NCBI RefSeq assembly: GCF_022014495.1
Contig: NZ_JAKLSQ010000004.1
Location: 85,458-149,457, forward strand
Direction of reading: 5' to 3'
Source of the DNA: Sandaracinobacteroides sayramensis
Lineage (GTDB): Bacteria > Pseudomonadota > Alphaproteobacteria > Sphingomonadales > Sphingomonadaceae
Length of the DNA stretch: 64,000 bases
Shown here: positions 49,138 to 59,794 of the stretch, piece by piece
Layout: every line of letters begins with the position of its first letter
Numbering within the stretch: position 1 is the first letter of the stretch
The notes under the pieces: model-generated
What the model saw: only the letters and a program-made list of their open reading frames with translations
Database searches by the model: none
Told to the model about the DNA's origin: nothing
Position numbers and translations under genes: made by a program

Positions 49138-52100
49138 TCAGGCGGCGTGATGTGCCTGAAGCGGGGTCACCTCCATCGGCCGGGCCTTCAGCGCCGCGAT
49201 CGCCTTCACCGAGGCGACGGAGGCCGCCGCGGTGGTGAAGATCGGCACCTTGCGGTTCCAGGCGGCCATGCGGATCGATTCCGAATCCTTCAGGCTCTGC
49301 ACGCCTTCGGTGGTGTTGAAGATCATGGCGATGCCGCCATCGGTGATCGCATCCACGATGTGCGGCTGGCCTTCCAGCACCTTGTTGATGACGGAGACGC
49401 AGACGCCATGCTCCCCCAGCCATTGCGCGGTGCCGCGCGTGGCGACCAGATCGAATCCCATGCCGTGCAGGTCGCGCGCGGCTTCCAGGATATAGGGCTT
49501 GTCGCTGTCCTTCACCGAAATGAACACCCGGCCTTCCATCGGCAGCACGGTGCCGGCGGCCAGCTGGGCCTTGGCGAAGGCCATGGCGAAGTCGCTGTCG
49601 ATCCCCATCACTTCGCCGGTGGATTTCATTTCCGGGCTCAGCACCGGGTCGGTGCCCGGGAAGCGGGCGAAGGGGAAGACGGCTTCCTTCACGGCGATAT
49701 GCCCGGTCGACTTCGGTTCCAGCTCGAAGCCGGTGAGCGCCTCGCCCGCCATCACCCGCGCGGCGATCTTCGCATAGGGGCGGCCTTGCGCCTTGGCGAC
49801 AAAGGGCACGGTGCGGCTGGCGCGCGGGTTCACCTCGATCAGGTAAACCTCACCATCCTTTACCGCGAACTGCACGTTCATCAGCCCGCGCACACCAAGC
49901 GCCGTCGCCAGCACCCCGGCCTGCCGCTTGATTTCGGCGATGATGTCAGCGGAGAGGCTGTAAGGCGGCAAAGAACAGGCGGAATCGCCTGAGTGCACAC
50001 CGGCTTCCTCGATATGCTGCATCACGCCCGCCACATGCACGATGGCGCCATCGGCCAGCGCGTCCACATCCACTTCGATGGCGTCGCGCAGATAGCGGTC
50101 GATCAGCACCGGGCTGTCGCCCGACACCTTCACCGCCGTCTCGATATAGGTCTCCAGGCTGGCGGTGGTCTCGACGATCTCCATCGCCCGCCCGCCCAGC
50201 ACATAGGAAGGCCGCATCAGCACCGGGTAGCCGATGCGCTCGGCCACGGCGACCGCTTCTTCCCCGCTGCGGGCGATGCCGCCGGCCGGCTGCTTCAGCC
50301 CCAGTTCCTCGACCAGCGCCGCGAACCGCTCGCGGTCTTCGGCGAGGTCGATGGCGTCCGGCGAGGTGCCGAGGATCGGGATTCCAGCCGCTTCCAGCGC
50401 CCGCGCCAGCTTCAGCGGCGTCTGCCCGCCGAACTGCACGATCACGCCCTTCAAGGTGCCCGCCTGCTGCTCGACATGCAGCAGTTCCAGCACATCCTCG
50501 GCGGTCAGCGGCTCGAAGTAGAGCCGGTCCGAGGTGTCATAGTCGGTGGAGACGGTTTCCGGGTTGCAATTGACCATGATGGTCTCGAACCCAACCTCTT
50601 CCAGAGCGAAAGCGGCGTGACAACAGCAATAGTCGAATTCGATCCCCTGACCGATCCGGTTAGGCCCTCCGCCCAGGATGACGATCTTCTCGCGCGTGGA
50701 AGGCTCGGCCTCGCACTCGGTGCCGCCATAGGTGGAATACATATAGGGCGTCAGCGATTCGAACTCGGCGCCGCAGGTGTCGATGCGCTTCATCACCGGG
50801 CGCACGCCCAGCTTCAGCCGCAGCGCCCGCACTTCGGCTTCCTTGCCGCCCGACAGCTTCGCCAGCCGCGCGTCCGAAAAGCCCATCGCCTTCAGCGCCT
50901 TCAGGCCGGCCGCGTCGGTCGGCAGCCCCTTTTCCCGCACCTCGGCCTCGGCGGCGACCAGTTCCGCCAGCCGCGCCACGAACCAGGGGTCGTAATGGGA
51001 AACGCGCGAGACTTCGCCCGGCACGATTCCCGCCCGCAGCGCCTGGGCGGCGATCAGCAGCCGGCCCGGCACCCGCCGGGCGAGCGCCGCCAGTATCTCG
51101 CCCTTGGAGGCGTTCGCCAGTTCCTCGGGCTCATCCAGCCCGTCGAGGCCGGTTTCCAGCCCGCGCAGCGCCTTCTGCAGCGATTCGTGGAAGGAACGGC
51201 CGATCGCCATCACCTCGCCGACCGACTTCATGCTGGTGCCGAGCGTCGAGTCCGAGCCCTTGAACTTCTCGAAGGCGAAACGCGGGATCTTCGTCACCAC
51301 ATAGTCGATGGTCGGCTCGAAGCTGGCCGGCGTCGTCTTGGTGATGTCGTTCGGAAGCTCGTCCAGCGTGTAGCCGACCGCCAGCAGCGCCGCGACCTTG
51401 GCGATCGGGAAGCCCGTCGCCTTCGAGGCCAGCGCGGAAGAGCGCGACACGCGCGGGTTCATCTCGATGACGACCAGCCGCCCGTCCGCCGGATTCACCG
51501 CGAACTGCACGTTGGAGCCGCCGGTTTCCACCCCGATCTCGCGCAGCACCGCGATCGAGGCGTTGCGCATGATCTGATATTCCTTGTCGGTCAGCGTCAG
51601 GGCCGGCGCGACGGTGATCGAATCCCCGGTGTGGGTGCCCATCGGGTCGATATTCTCGATGGAGCAGATGATGATGGCATTGTCCGCCCGGTCGCGGACC
51701 ACTTCCATCTCATACTCCTTCCAGCCCAGCACCGATTCCTCGATCAGCACCTCGGTGGTGGGGGAGGCTTCGAGCCCGCCCAGCGCGATCTTCACGAACT
51801 CGTCGCGGTTGTAGGCGATGCCGCCGCCGGTGCCGCCCAGCGTGAAGGACGGGCGGATGATCGCCGGCAGGCCCACATGCTCCAGCGCCTTCAGCGCGTC
51901 TTCCAGGCTGTGGGCGATGGCCGAGCGCGGGGATTCGAGGCCGATCGCGTCCATGGCGTCGCGGAACTTCAGCCGGTCCTCGGCCTTTTCGATCGCATGC
52001 GCGTCGGCGCCGATCAGCTTCACCCCCAGCCGGTCGAGCGTGCCGTCCTTCGCCAGCGCCAGCGCGGTGTTGAGCGCGGTCTGCCCGCCCATGGTCGGCA

Positions 52101-52359
52101 GCACCGCGTCCGGGCGCTCCTTCTCCAGGATGCGCGCCACGACTTCCGGGGTGATCGGCTCCACATAGGTGGCGTCGGCCAGTTCCGGGTCGGTCATAAT
52201 GGTGGCTGGGTTGGAATTGACGAGGATGACCCGATAGCCCTCCCCCTTCAGCGCCTTCACCGCCTGCGTGCCGGAATAATCGAACTCGCAGGCCTGGCCG
52301 ATGATGATCGGGCCGGCTCCGATGACGAGGATGGACTGGATGTCGGTGCGTTTGGGCAT
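49138..52359 (-). CDS. carB: Carbamoyl-phosphate synthase large subunit
   Basis: 1073 residues with the two homologous ATP-grasp halves. The first starts [20 protein letters not shown]; the second has [20 protein letters not shown] at about 560. [20 protein letters not shown] and [20 protein letters not shown] are the paired metal-binding segments. The C-terminal allosteric (MGS) domain contains [11 protein letters not shown]. Makes carbamoyl phosphate for arginine and pyrimidines with CarA. The ATG shares one base with the rraB-like stop (TGATG), so translation is coupled. Confidence 0.97.
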   Translation of the reverse strand: MPKRTDIQSILVIGAGPIIIGQACEFDYSGTQAVKALKGEGYRVILVNSNPATIMTDPELADATYVEPITPEVVARILEKERPDAVLPTMGGQTALNTALALAKDGTLDRLGVKLIGADAHAIEKAEDRLKFRDAMDAIGLESPRSAIAHSLEDALKALEHVGLPAIIRPSFTLGGTGGGIAYNRDEFVKIALGGLEASPTTEVLIEESVLGWKEYEMEVVRDRADNAIIICSIENIDPMGTHTGDSITVAPALTLTDKEYQIMRNASIAVLREIGVETGGSNVQFAVNPADGRLVVIEMNPRVSRSSALASKATGFPIAKVAALLAVGYTLDELPNDITKTTPASFEPTIDYVVTKIPRFAFEKFKGSDSTLGTSMKSVGEVMAIGRSFHESLQKALRGLETGLDGLDEPEELANASKGEILAALARRVPGRLLIAAQALRAGIVPGEVSRVSHYDPWFVARLAELVAAEAEVREKGLPTDAAGLKALKAMGFSDARLAKLSGGKEAEVRALRLKLGVRPVMKRIDTCGAEFESLTPYMYSTYGGTECEAEPSTREKIVILGGGPNRIGQGIEFDYCCCHAAFALEEVGFETIMVNCNPETVSTDYDTSDRLYFEPLTAEDVLELLHVEQQAGTLKGVIVQFGGQTPLKLARALEAAGIPILGTSPDAIDLAEDRERFAALVEELGLKQPAGGIARSGEEAVAVAERIGYPVLMRPSYVLGGRAMEIVETTASLETYIETAVKVSGDSPVLIDRYLRDAIEVDVDALADGAIVHVAGVMQHIEEAGVHSGDSACSLPPYSLSADIIAEIKRQAGVLATALGVRGLMNVQFAVKDGEVYLIEVNPRASRTVPFVAKAQGRPYAKIAARVMAGEALTGFELEPKSTGHIAVKEAVFPFARFPGTDPVLSPEMKSTGEVMGIDSDFAMAFAKAQLAAGTVLPMEGRVFISVKDSDKPYILEAARDLHGMGFDLVATRGTAQWLGEHGVCVSVINKVLEGQPHIVDAITDGGIAMIFNTTEGVQSLKDSESIRMAAWNRKVPIFTTAAASVASVKAIAALKARPMEVTPLQAHHAA

Positions 52360-52721
52360 CAGTTGGCGTTTCCGGTTTGTGCTTCGCAGCCCCAGCCGTC
52401 GAACTCGACGCCGTGGGTGATTTCGATTTGCAGCGCGCGTTCCACCAGCGCCGCCATGGCGGCCGGCTCGGCCGTGCCCTCCACGATGAAGTCGGCGGCG
52501 ATGTCGCCATCTTCATATTCGCCGAATTCGAGGAATTCGAAGCCCAGTTCCTCCGAATCCTCGACCAGCGCCTCGATGGCCTCCTGCGAGCCCTTGAAGT
52601 GCAGGTCGATGGGGCGGACGACGGAGGCGATATCGCCATTTTCCGCCAGCGCCTTCAGCACTTCGGCATCGGCTTCGACTTCAGCCGCGAGCTTTGCGGG
52701 ATCGACGGTGGGCACGGTCAT
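52359..52721 (-). CDS. RraB-like ribonuclease E inhibitor family protein
   Basis: 120 residues, acidic. [20 protein letters not shown] and [20 protein letters not shown] match the family layout, and the end [10 protein letters not shown] corresponds to the conserved VEYDGWG of RraB. RraB in E. coli binds RNase E and changes mRNA decay. Here the gene lies between carA and carB and overlaps carB by one base. Whether it acts on an alphaproteobacterial RNase E is not known. Confidence 0.82.
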   Translation of the reverse strand: MTVPTVDPAKLAAEVEADAEVLKALAENGDIASVVRPIDLHFKGSQEAIEALVEDSEELGFEFLEFGEYEDGDIAADFIVEGTAEPAAMAALVERALQIEITHGVEFDGWGCEAQTGNAN

Positions 52722-52732
52722 ACGAACACTTT

Positions 52733-52763
52733 CTCTCCCTCCCCCCGCCGGGGGGAGGGAGAG
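52733..52763 (-). terminator. Hairpin between the car-operon lipoprotein gene and rraB
   Basis: CTCTCCCTCCCCCC (52733-52746) is perfectly complementary to 52750-52763 with a 3-base loop. It starts 12 bases upstream of the rraB-like start and lies 14 bases after the lipoprotein stop. No T-run on the minus strand beyond a short AAAGTG region. Possibly an attenuator or partial terminator within the operon. Confidence 0.5.
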
Positions 52764-52776
52764 GTGAATTTGCTAC

Positions 52777-53061
52777 TCATTGGTAAGCCTCATTGCCAAG
52801 GAAGCCTATTTTCACAGGAAAACTCAAATCTTTAATGTGTTTGAGAGTGCACTGCACTCGATCAAAGGCCACGTCCTTCATTTCCTGCCCACCAAGCGTC
52901 AACTCGTCTCCAGTCAGTCGGAGGATCGATCTTGGCACCTTGCAGTGCTTGGCGATCTTATCCAATTCCGATTGACGTTGAGCCTCATTCGTTAGAGGCG
53001 CCGCAGATGAGCAGCCAGTAGCTACGATTGAAAACAGGAAGATAGAATGAATGGCTTTCAC
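52777..53061 (-). CDS. Small lipoprotein of unknown function inserted in the car operon
   Basis: 94 residues. MKAIHSIFLFSIVATGCSSA gives a lipobox with Cys17. The mature part has RQSELDKIAKHCKVPRSILR, then LTGDELTLGG, MKDVAFDRVQCTLKHIKD and FPVKIGFLGNEAYQ; Cys at about 39 and 70 could pair. No family recognised. The gene is about 48% GC over 52801-52980 by hand count, compared with 67% in a carA sample line. It overlaps the carA stop by 4 bases and is followed by a hairpin, so it is embedded in carA-carB but looks acquired. Confidence 0.75.
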   Translation of the reverse strand: MKAIHSIFLFSIVATGCSSAAPLTNEAQRQSELDKIAKHCKVPRSILRLTGDELTLGGQEMKDVAFDRVQCTLKHIKDLSFPVKIGFLGNEAYQ

Positions 53062-54224
53062 GCCCGCAGCCCCTCCACGAACCGCCGGAACAGATAGTAA
53101 CTATCCTGCGGCCCCGGCGAGGCTTCCGGGTGGTGCTGAACCGAAAAGGCCGGCTGATCCACCAGTTCCAGCCCGCACAAAGTCTGGTCGAACAGGCTGA
53201 TGTGCGTAGCCCGCGCGTTCGCCGGCAGCGTCTCCGCGTCCACGGCGAAGCCATGGTTCATCGAGGTGATCTCCACCTTCCCGTCCGACAATTGCTTCAC
53301 TGGATGGTTGGCGCCGCGATGGCCCTGGTGCATCTTCACCGTTTTCGCGCCGATGGCGATCCCCAGCAGTTGGTGGCCAAGGCAGATGCCGAACAGCGGC
53401 TTCTTCGTTTCCAGCCACCGCTGGATCACCGGCACCGCATAAACCCCGGTCGCCGCCGGGTCGCCGGGGCCGTTCGACAGGAACAGCCCGTCCGGATTCA
53501 GCGCCAGTATCTCCTCGAAGCTGGCCGTCGCGGGAACCACCGTCACCCGCGCGCCGGCGTCCACCAGTTGCCGCAGGATCGCGCGCTTGATCCCATAGTC
53601 GATGGCGACGACATGCGGCGCGTCCGCCAGCAGATTGCCGGGCAGATAGCCTTCGCCCAGCTTCCAGGGGCCTTCGTCCCAGGTCCATGTCTGGGTGGAG
53701 GAAACCTCCTTCGCCAGGTCCAGCCCTTCCAGCCCGCTCCAGGCTTTCGCCTTGGCGACCAGCGCCTCCACATCGAACTTTCCGTCCTTGCGGTGGGCGA
53801 TGACGGCGTTGGGCGCGCCGGACTTGCGGATCCGCCGGGTGATGGCGCGGGTGTCGACACCCGCCAGCCCGATCCGCCCCCAGTCGGCCAGCCACTCATC
53901 GAACGCCTTGCCCGAGCGGAAGTTGGACGGCGCGGTGATCGGCTCGGCCATCACGCAGCCCAGCGCATGCGGGTTGATCGCCTCCACATCCTCGGCGTTC
54001 GCGCCGACATTGCCGATGTGCGGGAAGGTGAAATTGATGATCTGCCCGGCGTAGCTCGGGTCGGTCATCACTTCCTGATAGCCGGTCATCGCCGTGTTGA
54101 AGCAGAGTTCCCCCACGGCCTCGCCTTCGGCGCCGCAGCCCTGCCCCCAAAACAAAGTTCCATCGGCCAGCACAACGACTCCGGTCGCGCCGGAATGTTG
54201 GCGCGCAGAGAGGTCGTCGGCCAT
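53058..54224 (-). CDS. carA: Carbamoyl-phosphate synthase small (glutaminase) subunit
   Basis: 388 residues. The N-terminal domain has FNTAMTGYQEVMTDPSYAGQ and VEAINPHALGC; the C-terminal class I amidotransferase domain has the nucleophile Cys in FGICLGHQLLGIAIG, with HQGHRGANHPVK and the later FSVQHHPEASPG holding the His and Glu of the triad. Supplies ammonia to CarB. Divergent from yqeY. Between it and carB lie the small lipoprotein and rraB-like genes. Confidence 0.97.
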   Translation of the reverse strand: MADDLSARQHSGATGVVVLADGTLFWGQGCGAEGEAVGELCFNTAMTGYQEVMTDPSYAGQIINFTFPHIGNVGANAEDVEAINPHALGCVMAEPITAPSNFRSGKAFDEWLADWGRIGLAGVDTRAITRRIRKSGAPNAVIAHRKDGKFDVEALVAKAKAWSGLEGLDLAKEVSSTQTWTWDEGPWKLGEGYLPGNLLADAPHVVAIDYGIKRAILRQLVDAGARVTVVPATASFEEILALNPDGLFLSNGPGDPAATGVYAVPVIQRWLETKKPLFGICLGHQLLGIAIGAKTVKMHQGHRGANHPVKQLSDGKVEITSMNHGFAVDAETLPANARATHISLFDQTLCGLELVDQPAFSVQHHPEASPGPQDSYYLFRRFVEGLRA

Positions 54225-54335
54225 CGGCAGATCCTTAAATCACAGGTTTCGGGCTAAGGCGCCGCGATAGGGCCGCGCGGGCGGTTGGTCAATGCCGCGC
54301 GGGCGCTTATGTGGGGAGCAAGGAGACAAGAAGAC

Positions 54336-54788
54336 ATGATCCGCGACGATATCAAGACCGCCCTCATAACCTCGATGAAGGCGAAGGAGACGGGCCGCGT
54401 GTCGGCCATCCGGCTGATTCAGGCCGCCATCAAGAACCGCGACATCGAGGCCCGCACCGGCGGCGCCCCGGCCGACGACGATGTGCTGGTGATGGAAGTG
54501 CTGGGCAAGATGGCGAAGCAGCGCCGCGAATCGATCGAGATGTTCGAGTCGGGCGGGCGCGAGGAGCTGGCGGCGGCGGAAAGGGCCGAGCTGGAGGTGA
54601 TCGAAAGCTTCCTGCCGAAGCAGATGTCCGACGAGGAGGCGAAGGCCGCCATCGCCGAGCTGGTGAAGGAAGCCGGCGCCACCTCGGTGAAGGACATGGG
54701 CGCGGTGATGGCGCTGGTGAAGGCGCGGCTGCAGGGCCGGATGGACATGGGCAAGGCCAGCGGCTTCGTGAAGGCGGCGATTTCGTAG
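54336..54788 (+). CDS. YqeY/GatB-related amidotransferase-associated protein
   Basis: 150 residues from MIRDDIKTALITSMKAKETG. The family pattern is clear: RVSAIRLIQAAIKNRDIEAR, KMAKQRRESIEMFESGGREE, IESFLPKQMSDEEAKAAIAE, and the closing GRMDMGKASGFVKAAIS. YqeY proteins resemble the tRNA-binding tail of GatB; the precise role is uncertain. AGGAGACAAGAAGAC precedes the ATG. The dnaG gene follows after about 120 bases; this order (yqeY, dnaG, rpoD) is common. Confidence 0.9.
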   Translation: MIRDDIKTALITSMKAKETGRVSAIRLIQAAIKNRDIEARTGGAPADDDVLVMEVLGKMAKQRRESIEMFESGGREELAAAERAELEVIESFLPKQMSDEEAKAAIAELVKEAGATSVKDMGAVMALVKARLQGRMDMGKASGFVKAAIS

Positions 54789-54907
54789 CTACCTTTTATC
54801 CAGCACAACTGAGTGGTAGGCTGCCAAGCCGGCTGAGGCGGCGCTGATTCGCACCTTTTGTGATGACCGTCATCAGTCGAAGATGATGACGGGAGTTTTA
54901 TTGTAAG

Positions 54908-56692
54908 GTGAGCCTCGCCCCGGCCTTTTTGGACGATGTCAGGTCAAGAACAGGTCTTGCATCTATCATTGGACGCAAGGTTAAGCTGACGCGCGCTGGT
55001 CGTGAATGGAAGGGATGCTGTCCTTTTCACGATGAGAAAACACCAAGCTTTTACGTCAACGAGGAAAAAGGCTTTTATCACTGCTTCGGTTGCGGCGCGC
55101 ATGGCGATGCGATCAGTTTTCTAATGGAGCAAGAAGGCCTGCCATTCATAGACGCGGTCAAAGCTCTTGCGGCTGAGGTAGGCTTGGAACTGCCCCCCCT
55201 GGAGCATTCTAGTCCCCAGGCTGATAGGCGGGCGGGACTGTATGAATTAATCTCCGAAGCGGGCGCTTGGTATAATGCGCAATTGCAATCTTCCGCAGGC
55301 GCGTCCGCTCGCGATTATCTTTCGAAGAGAGCTGTCTCCCCGGCGCTGACAATCCAGTTTGGCTTAGGATTTGCCCCCGATTCTCGGGATGCGCTTTCTA
55401 AGGCACTGAAAGCGAAGTTCGATAAGGTTGAACCGAATCAACTGCTGGAAGCAGGACTCGTTGGCGAAACAGAAGGCCGTCGATACGATCGTTTTCGCGG
55501 GCGCTTGATGTTCCCCATTCACGACCCGCGAGGAAGACCTGTCGGATTCGGCGGACGCATCCTCGGGAATGGTGAGCCGAAATATCTCAACTCTCCTGAA
55601 GGGCCCGTTTTTCACAAGGGACGCTTACTCTACAACTACCATCGAGCAGCGCCTGCTGCACGAAAGTCTGGCACCCTGTTCATTGTTGAAGGCTATATGG
55701 ATGTGGTGGCGCTTGTAGGCGCCGGCATTCCCGAAGCCGTAGCACCGCTTGGCACTGCTCTTACGGAAGAGCAGATTCAGCTATGCTGGAAGTCTACCGA
55801 TTCCCCCATTCTGAGCTTTGATGGAGATGGCGCCGGTCAACGTGCTGCAATGAGGTCCGCACTCAGGATATTGCCGATTCTTGTTCCCGGAAAATCAGCG
55901 CGTATTCTGACGCTTCCTAAAGGCCTCGACCCAGACGACTTTACGAAGGCGAATGGTCGTAGCGCTTTCTTGGAGCTCGCGAGAGAATCAAAAATTCTCA
56001 GCGATTATGTATATGAGCAAATAGAAGCAACTTCGGACGTCGGATCGCCAGAGGGAAGAGTTAATTTCATAAAAACACTCAAGGAAATAAGCTCAACTAT
56101 TCAGAATTATGAACTCCAGAGAGAATTTTTTATATACTGGAGAAAGCGAGCAATTTCCACATTCACCGAAAATCGCTTCGGATCAAACAGGAGAGAAAAT
56201 TCCTTAGACAATAATGATCTGAAAATCATCAGATCAGAGATATCTTCTTTAAAAGCGCCGAATAGAATTGTCGAAGCAATGGTATTATCGTCCTTCGCGC
56301 GCCGAAAAGATGCAAATGATATTGAACATTTCTCCGAAGAATTAGTAATGCTAGATTTATATTATCCTTCATTATCTGGGGCACGAGTAGAATTATTGGA
56401 AAACCATGACGTAAGCCCTAATCGTTTAAGGGGCGTTTACGAGCTTTTACCACGAGAAATTTCATCTGAAAATTTCAGGACTCTGATGAAGGAGGTTCTG
56501 GGTAGCCTGATCGAAATTTCTGAACTTCGCGTAATGTGGATGAATTTGAAGGAGACTTATTCTTCAGATTACGAAGCAGCGCATAGTAAGCAACGGATTA
56601 TTGGCGCCGCTGCCATGAAAAACAGGGAGCGCCTGATGCAGCTCGTTTCCGATATTGCCGACGCAAGGGCGGCTGCAAAAATAGCTGCATAA
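54908..56692 (+). CDS. dnaG: DNA primase, with atypically low GC
   Basis: 594 residues from GTG 54908. The CHC2 zinc finger is CCPFH (Cys38, His41) and CFGC (Cys59, Cys62), with FHDEKTPSFYVNEEKGFYHC. The catalytic core has the TOPRIM motifs in LFIVEGYMDVVALVGAG and SFDGDGAGQRAA. The remaining C-terminal region (about 430-594) is the helicase-binding part. Makes RNA primers for replication. The gene is followed by rpoD, its usual partner. The second half is very AT-rich: the 60 bases 56101-56160 hold 21 G or C, against 42 of 60 in 58381-58440 of rpoD. That suggests transfer or replacement. Confidence 0.95.
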   Translation: MSLAPAFLDDVRSRTGLASIIGRKVKLTRAGREWKGCCPFHDEKTPSFYVNEEKGFYHCFGCGAHGDAISFLMEQEGLPFIDAVKALAAEVGLELPPLEHSSPQADRRAGLYELISEAGAWYNAQLQSSAGASARDYLSKRAVSPALTIQFGLGFAPDSRDALSKALKAKFDKVEPNQLLEAGLVGETEGRRYDRFRGRLMFPIHDPRGRPVGFGGRILGNGEPKYLNSPEGPVFHKGRLLYNYHRAAPAARKSGTLFIVEGYMDVVALVGAGIPEAVAPLGTALTEEQIQLCWKSTDSPILSFDGDGAGQRAAMRSALRILPILVPGKSARILTLPKGLDPDDFTKANGRSAFLELARESKILSDYVYEQIEATSDVGSPEGRVNFIKTLKEISSTIQNYELQREFFIYWRKRAISTFTENRFGSNRRENSLDNNDLKIIRSEISSLKAPNRIVEAMVLSSFARRKDANDIEHFSEELVMLDLYYPSLSGARVELLENHDVSPNRLRGVYELLPREISSENFRTLMKEVLGSLIEISELRVMWMNLKETYSSDYEAAHSKQRIIGAAAMKNRERLMQLVSDIADARAAAKIAA

Positions 56693-56887
56693 TGGCCTGA
56701 TGACGCAACAACCCTTGCGTCTTGCCTCGCGACGCACCACATAGCCTCGTTGGAACGGCAGGCAATCGACCCGGGGGAAGTCCAATCGCTGGAGGAAGCT
56801 TTTGAGCGGAATCGCGCGGCGGCATTGGAAATGATGGACCGTCTGGGGCTGACGCCTGCCATTCAAGGAGACAACCGACAGGCGTGA
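56693..56887 (+). pseudogene. GC-rich same-frame remnant after dnaG
   Basis: Reading on from the dnaG TAA in the same frame, 64 codons remain open to TGA at 56885. They encode LERQAIDPGEVQSLEEAFER, then NRAAALEMMDRLGLTPAIQG, a helical, Glu/Ala-rich sequence with the codon use of the surrounding genome and no ATG near its start. It may be the 3' end of a displaced ancestral dnaG, or a tail once joined to dnaG and cut by the TAA. It might also be chance; start and expression are unproven. Confidence 0.4.
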
Positions 56888-56929
56888 GCGGCCGAAAGCC
56901 GTTCGCGCCCTTTTGGACTTGGGGACTCA

Positions 56930-58939
<2,010 letters not shown>

Positions 58940-58973
58940 GTTGGGAACCATAGAAGCCATTGCGGTATTTCCC

Positions 58974-59000
58974 GTCACCCCGGGTCAAGCCCGGGGTGAC
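58974..59000. repeat. Short palindrome related to the 46994-47082 repeat; possible rpoD terminator
   Basis: GTCACCCCGGG (58974-58984) and CCCGGGGTGAC (58990-59000) form an 11-bp stem with loop TCAAG. It shares the outer sequence of the large inverted repeat near icd. It begins 34 bases after the rpoD stop. Confidence 0.75.
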
Positions 59001-59100
59001 GAAGGAAAGGGGCAGATGAGTTCCCAATCCGGGCGTTCAGCCGCAAGACAGTATCGGGCGGCAAGGTTCCGGCGCGAAACCCTGCCTGAAAAGGAACAAC

Positions 59101-59790
59101 ATGGCCTTCTGCAAGCCTGCCGCCCTTTCCATCCTGCTGCTGGTGTCGGCGGCGGCTGAAGCCGATGCCGTCATCGACCGCATCGTCGCCGAATCGGCGA
59201 AGTCGGCCCCTGTGGCTTTCGAACGGATAACCCGGGCCGAGGTGCGCGCCGACCCGCAGAAGGAACCGGCGCTGGTGGTGGACCGCTACCAGCCGAAAGC
59301 GGGAACGGCGGGCAACTGGACGGTGGTCAGCGTGGACGGCCGCAAGCCCACCCCCAAGGATCTGGAAACACACGCGAAGAACAACAGTTCGCCCGCGCCC
59401 GGCTTTCACAATCTGCACAGGATGATGGCCTCGCCGCCTGCCCGTGTCACCGAGAAGGATGGCAAGACGATCTATCTCTGGACGAGCCTTCCAAAGGGCA
59501 CGGTAATCACCCCGGGTGGCGACATTTCCTCCCACCTGTCGCTGGAGACGACCGTGGAAGAAGTGGGCGGCAAGCCGCTGACGAGCGAAGTGCGCATCTT
59601 CGCCGCCAAGCCCTTCCGGGTGAAGGTGGTGGCGAGCATCAACCGCTTCAACGTGGTGAGCCACTACAAGCCCGGCGCCAACGGCACGCCCTTCCTGGTG
59701 TCGCAAACGGCCGAGACCGACGTTTCCGCGCCGATGGGTCTCGGCGGAAAGCGCAAGTCCATCGCCACCTTCAAGCCGCTCGGCGACTGA
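59101..59790 (+). CDS. Exported protein of unknown function
   Basis: 229 residues with a signal peptide (PAALSILLLVSAAAEADA). The mature part has VAESAKSAPVAFERITRAEV, the stretch NWTVVSVDGRKPTPKDLETH, LWTSLPKGTVITPGGDISSH and a C-terminal RFNVVSHYKPGANGTPFLV. It looks like an all-beta periplasmic protein; the NWTVVSVDGRKPT segment recalls substrate-linked lipoprotein-carrier-like proteins, but no family can be assigned. Convergent with a TonB receptor gene (4-base gap). GAAAAGGAACAAC precedes the ATG. Confidence 0.75.
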   Translation: MAFCKPAALSILLLVSAAAEADAVIDRIVAESAKSAPVAFERITRAEVRADPQKEPALVVDRYQPKAGTAGNWTVVSVDGRKPTPKDLETHAKNNSSPAPGFHNLHRMMASPPARVTEKDGKTIYLWTSLPKGTVITPGGDISSHLSLETTVEEVGGKPLTSEVRIFAAKPFRVKVVASINRFNVVSHYKPGANGTPFLVSQTAETDVSAPMGLGGKRKSIATFKPLGD

Positions 59791-59794
59791 GGCT

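Noticed and set aside
54861..54875. TGATGAC/GTCATCA palindrome before dnaG
   Set aside because: Short palindrome in the gap upstream of dnaG; could be an operator, but no regulator or conserved form recognised.
54908..56692. dnaG as part of a prophage
   Set aside because: It keeps the chromosomal order yqeY-dnaG-rpoD and no phage genes flank it; foreign composition alone does not make a prophage.
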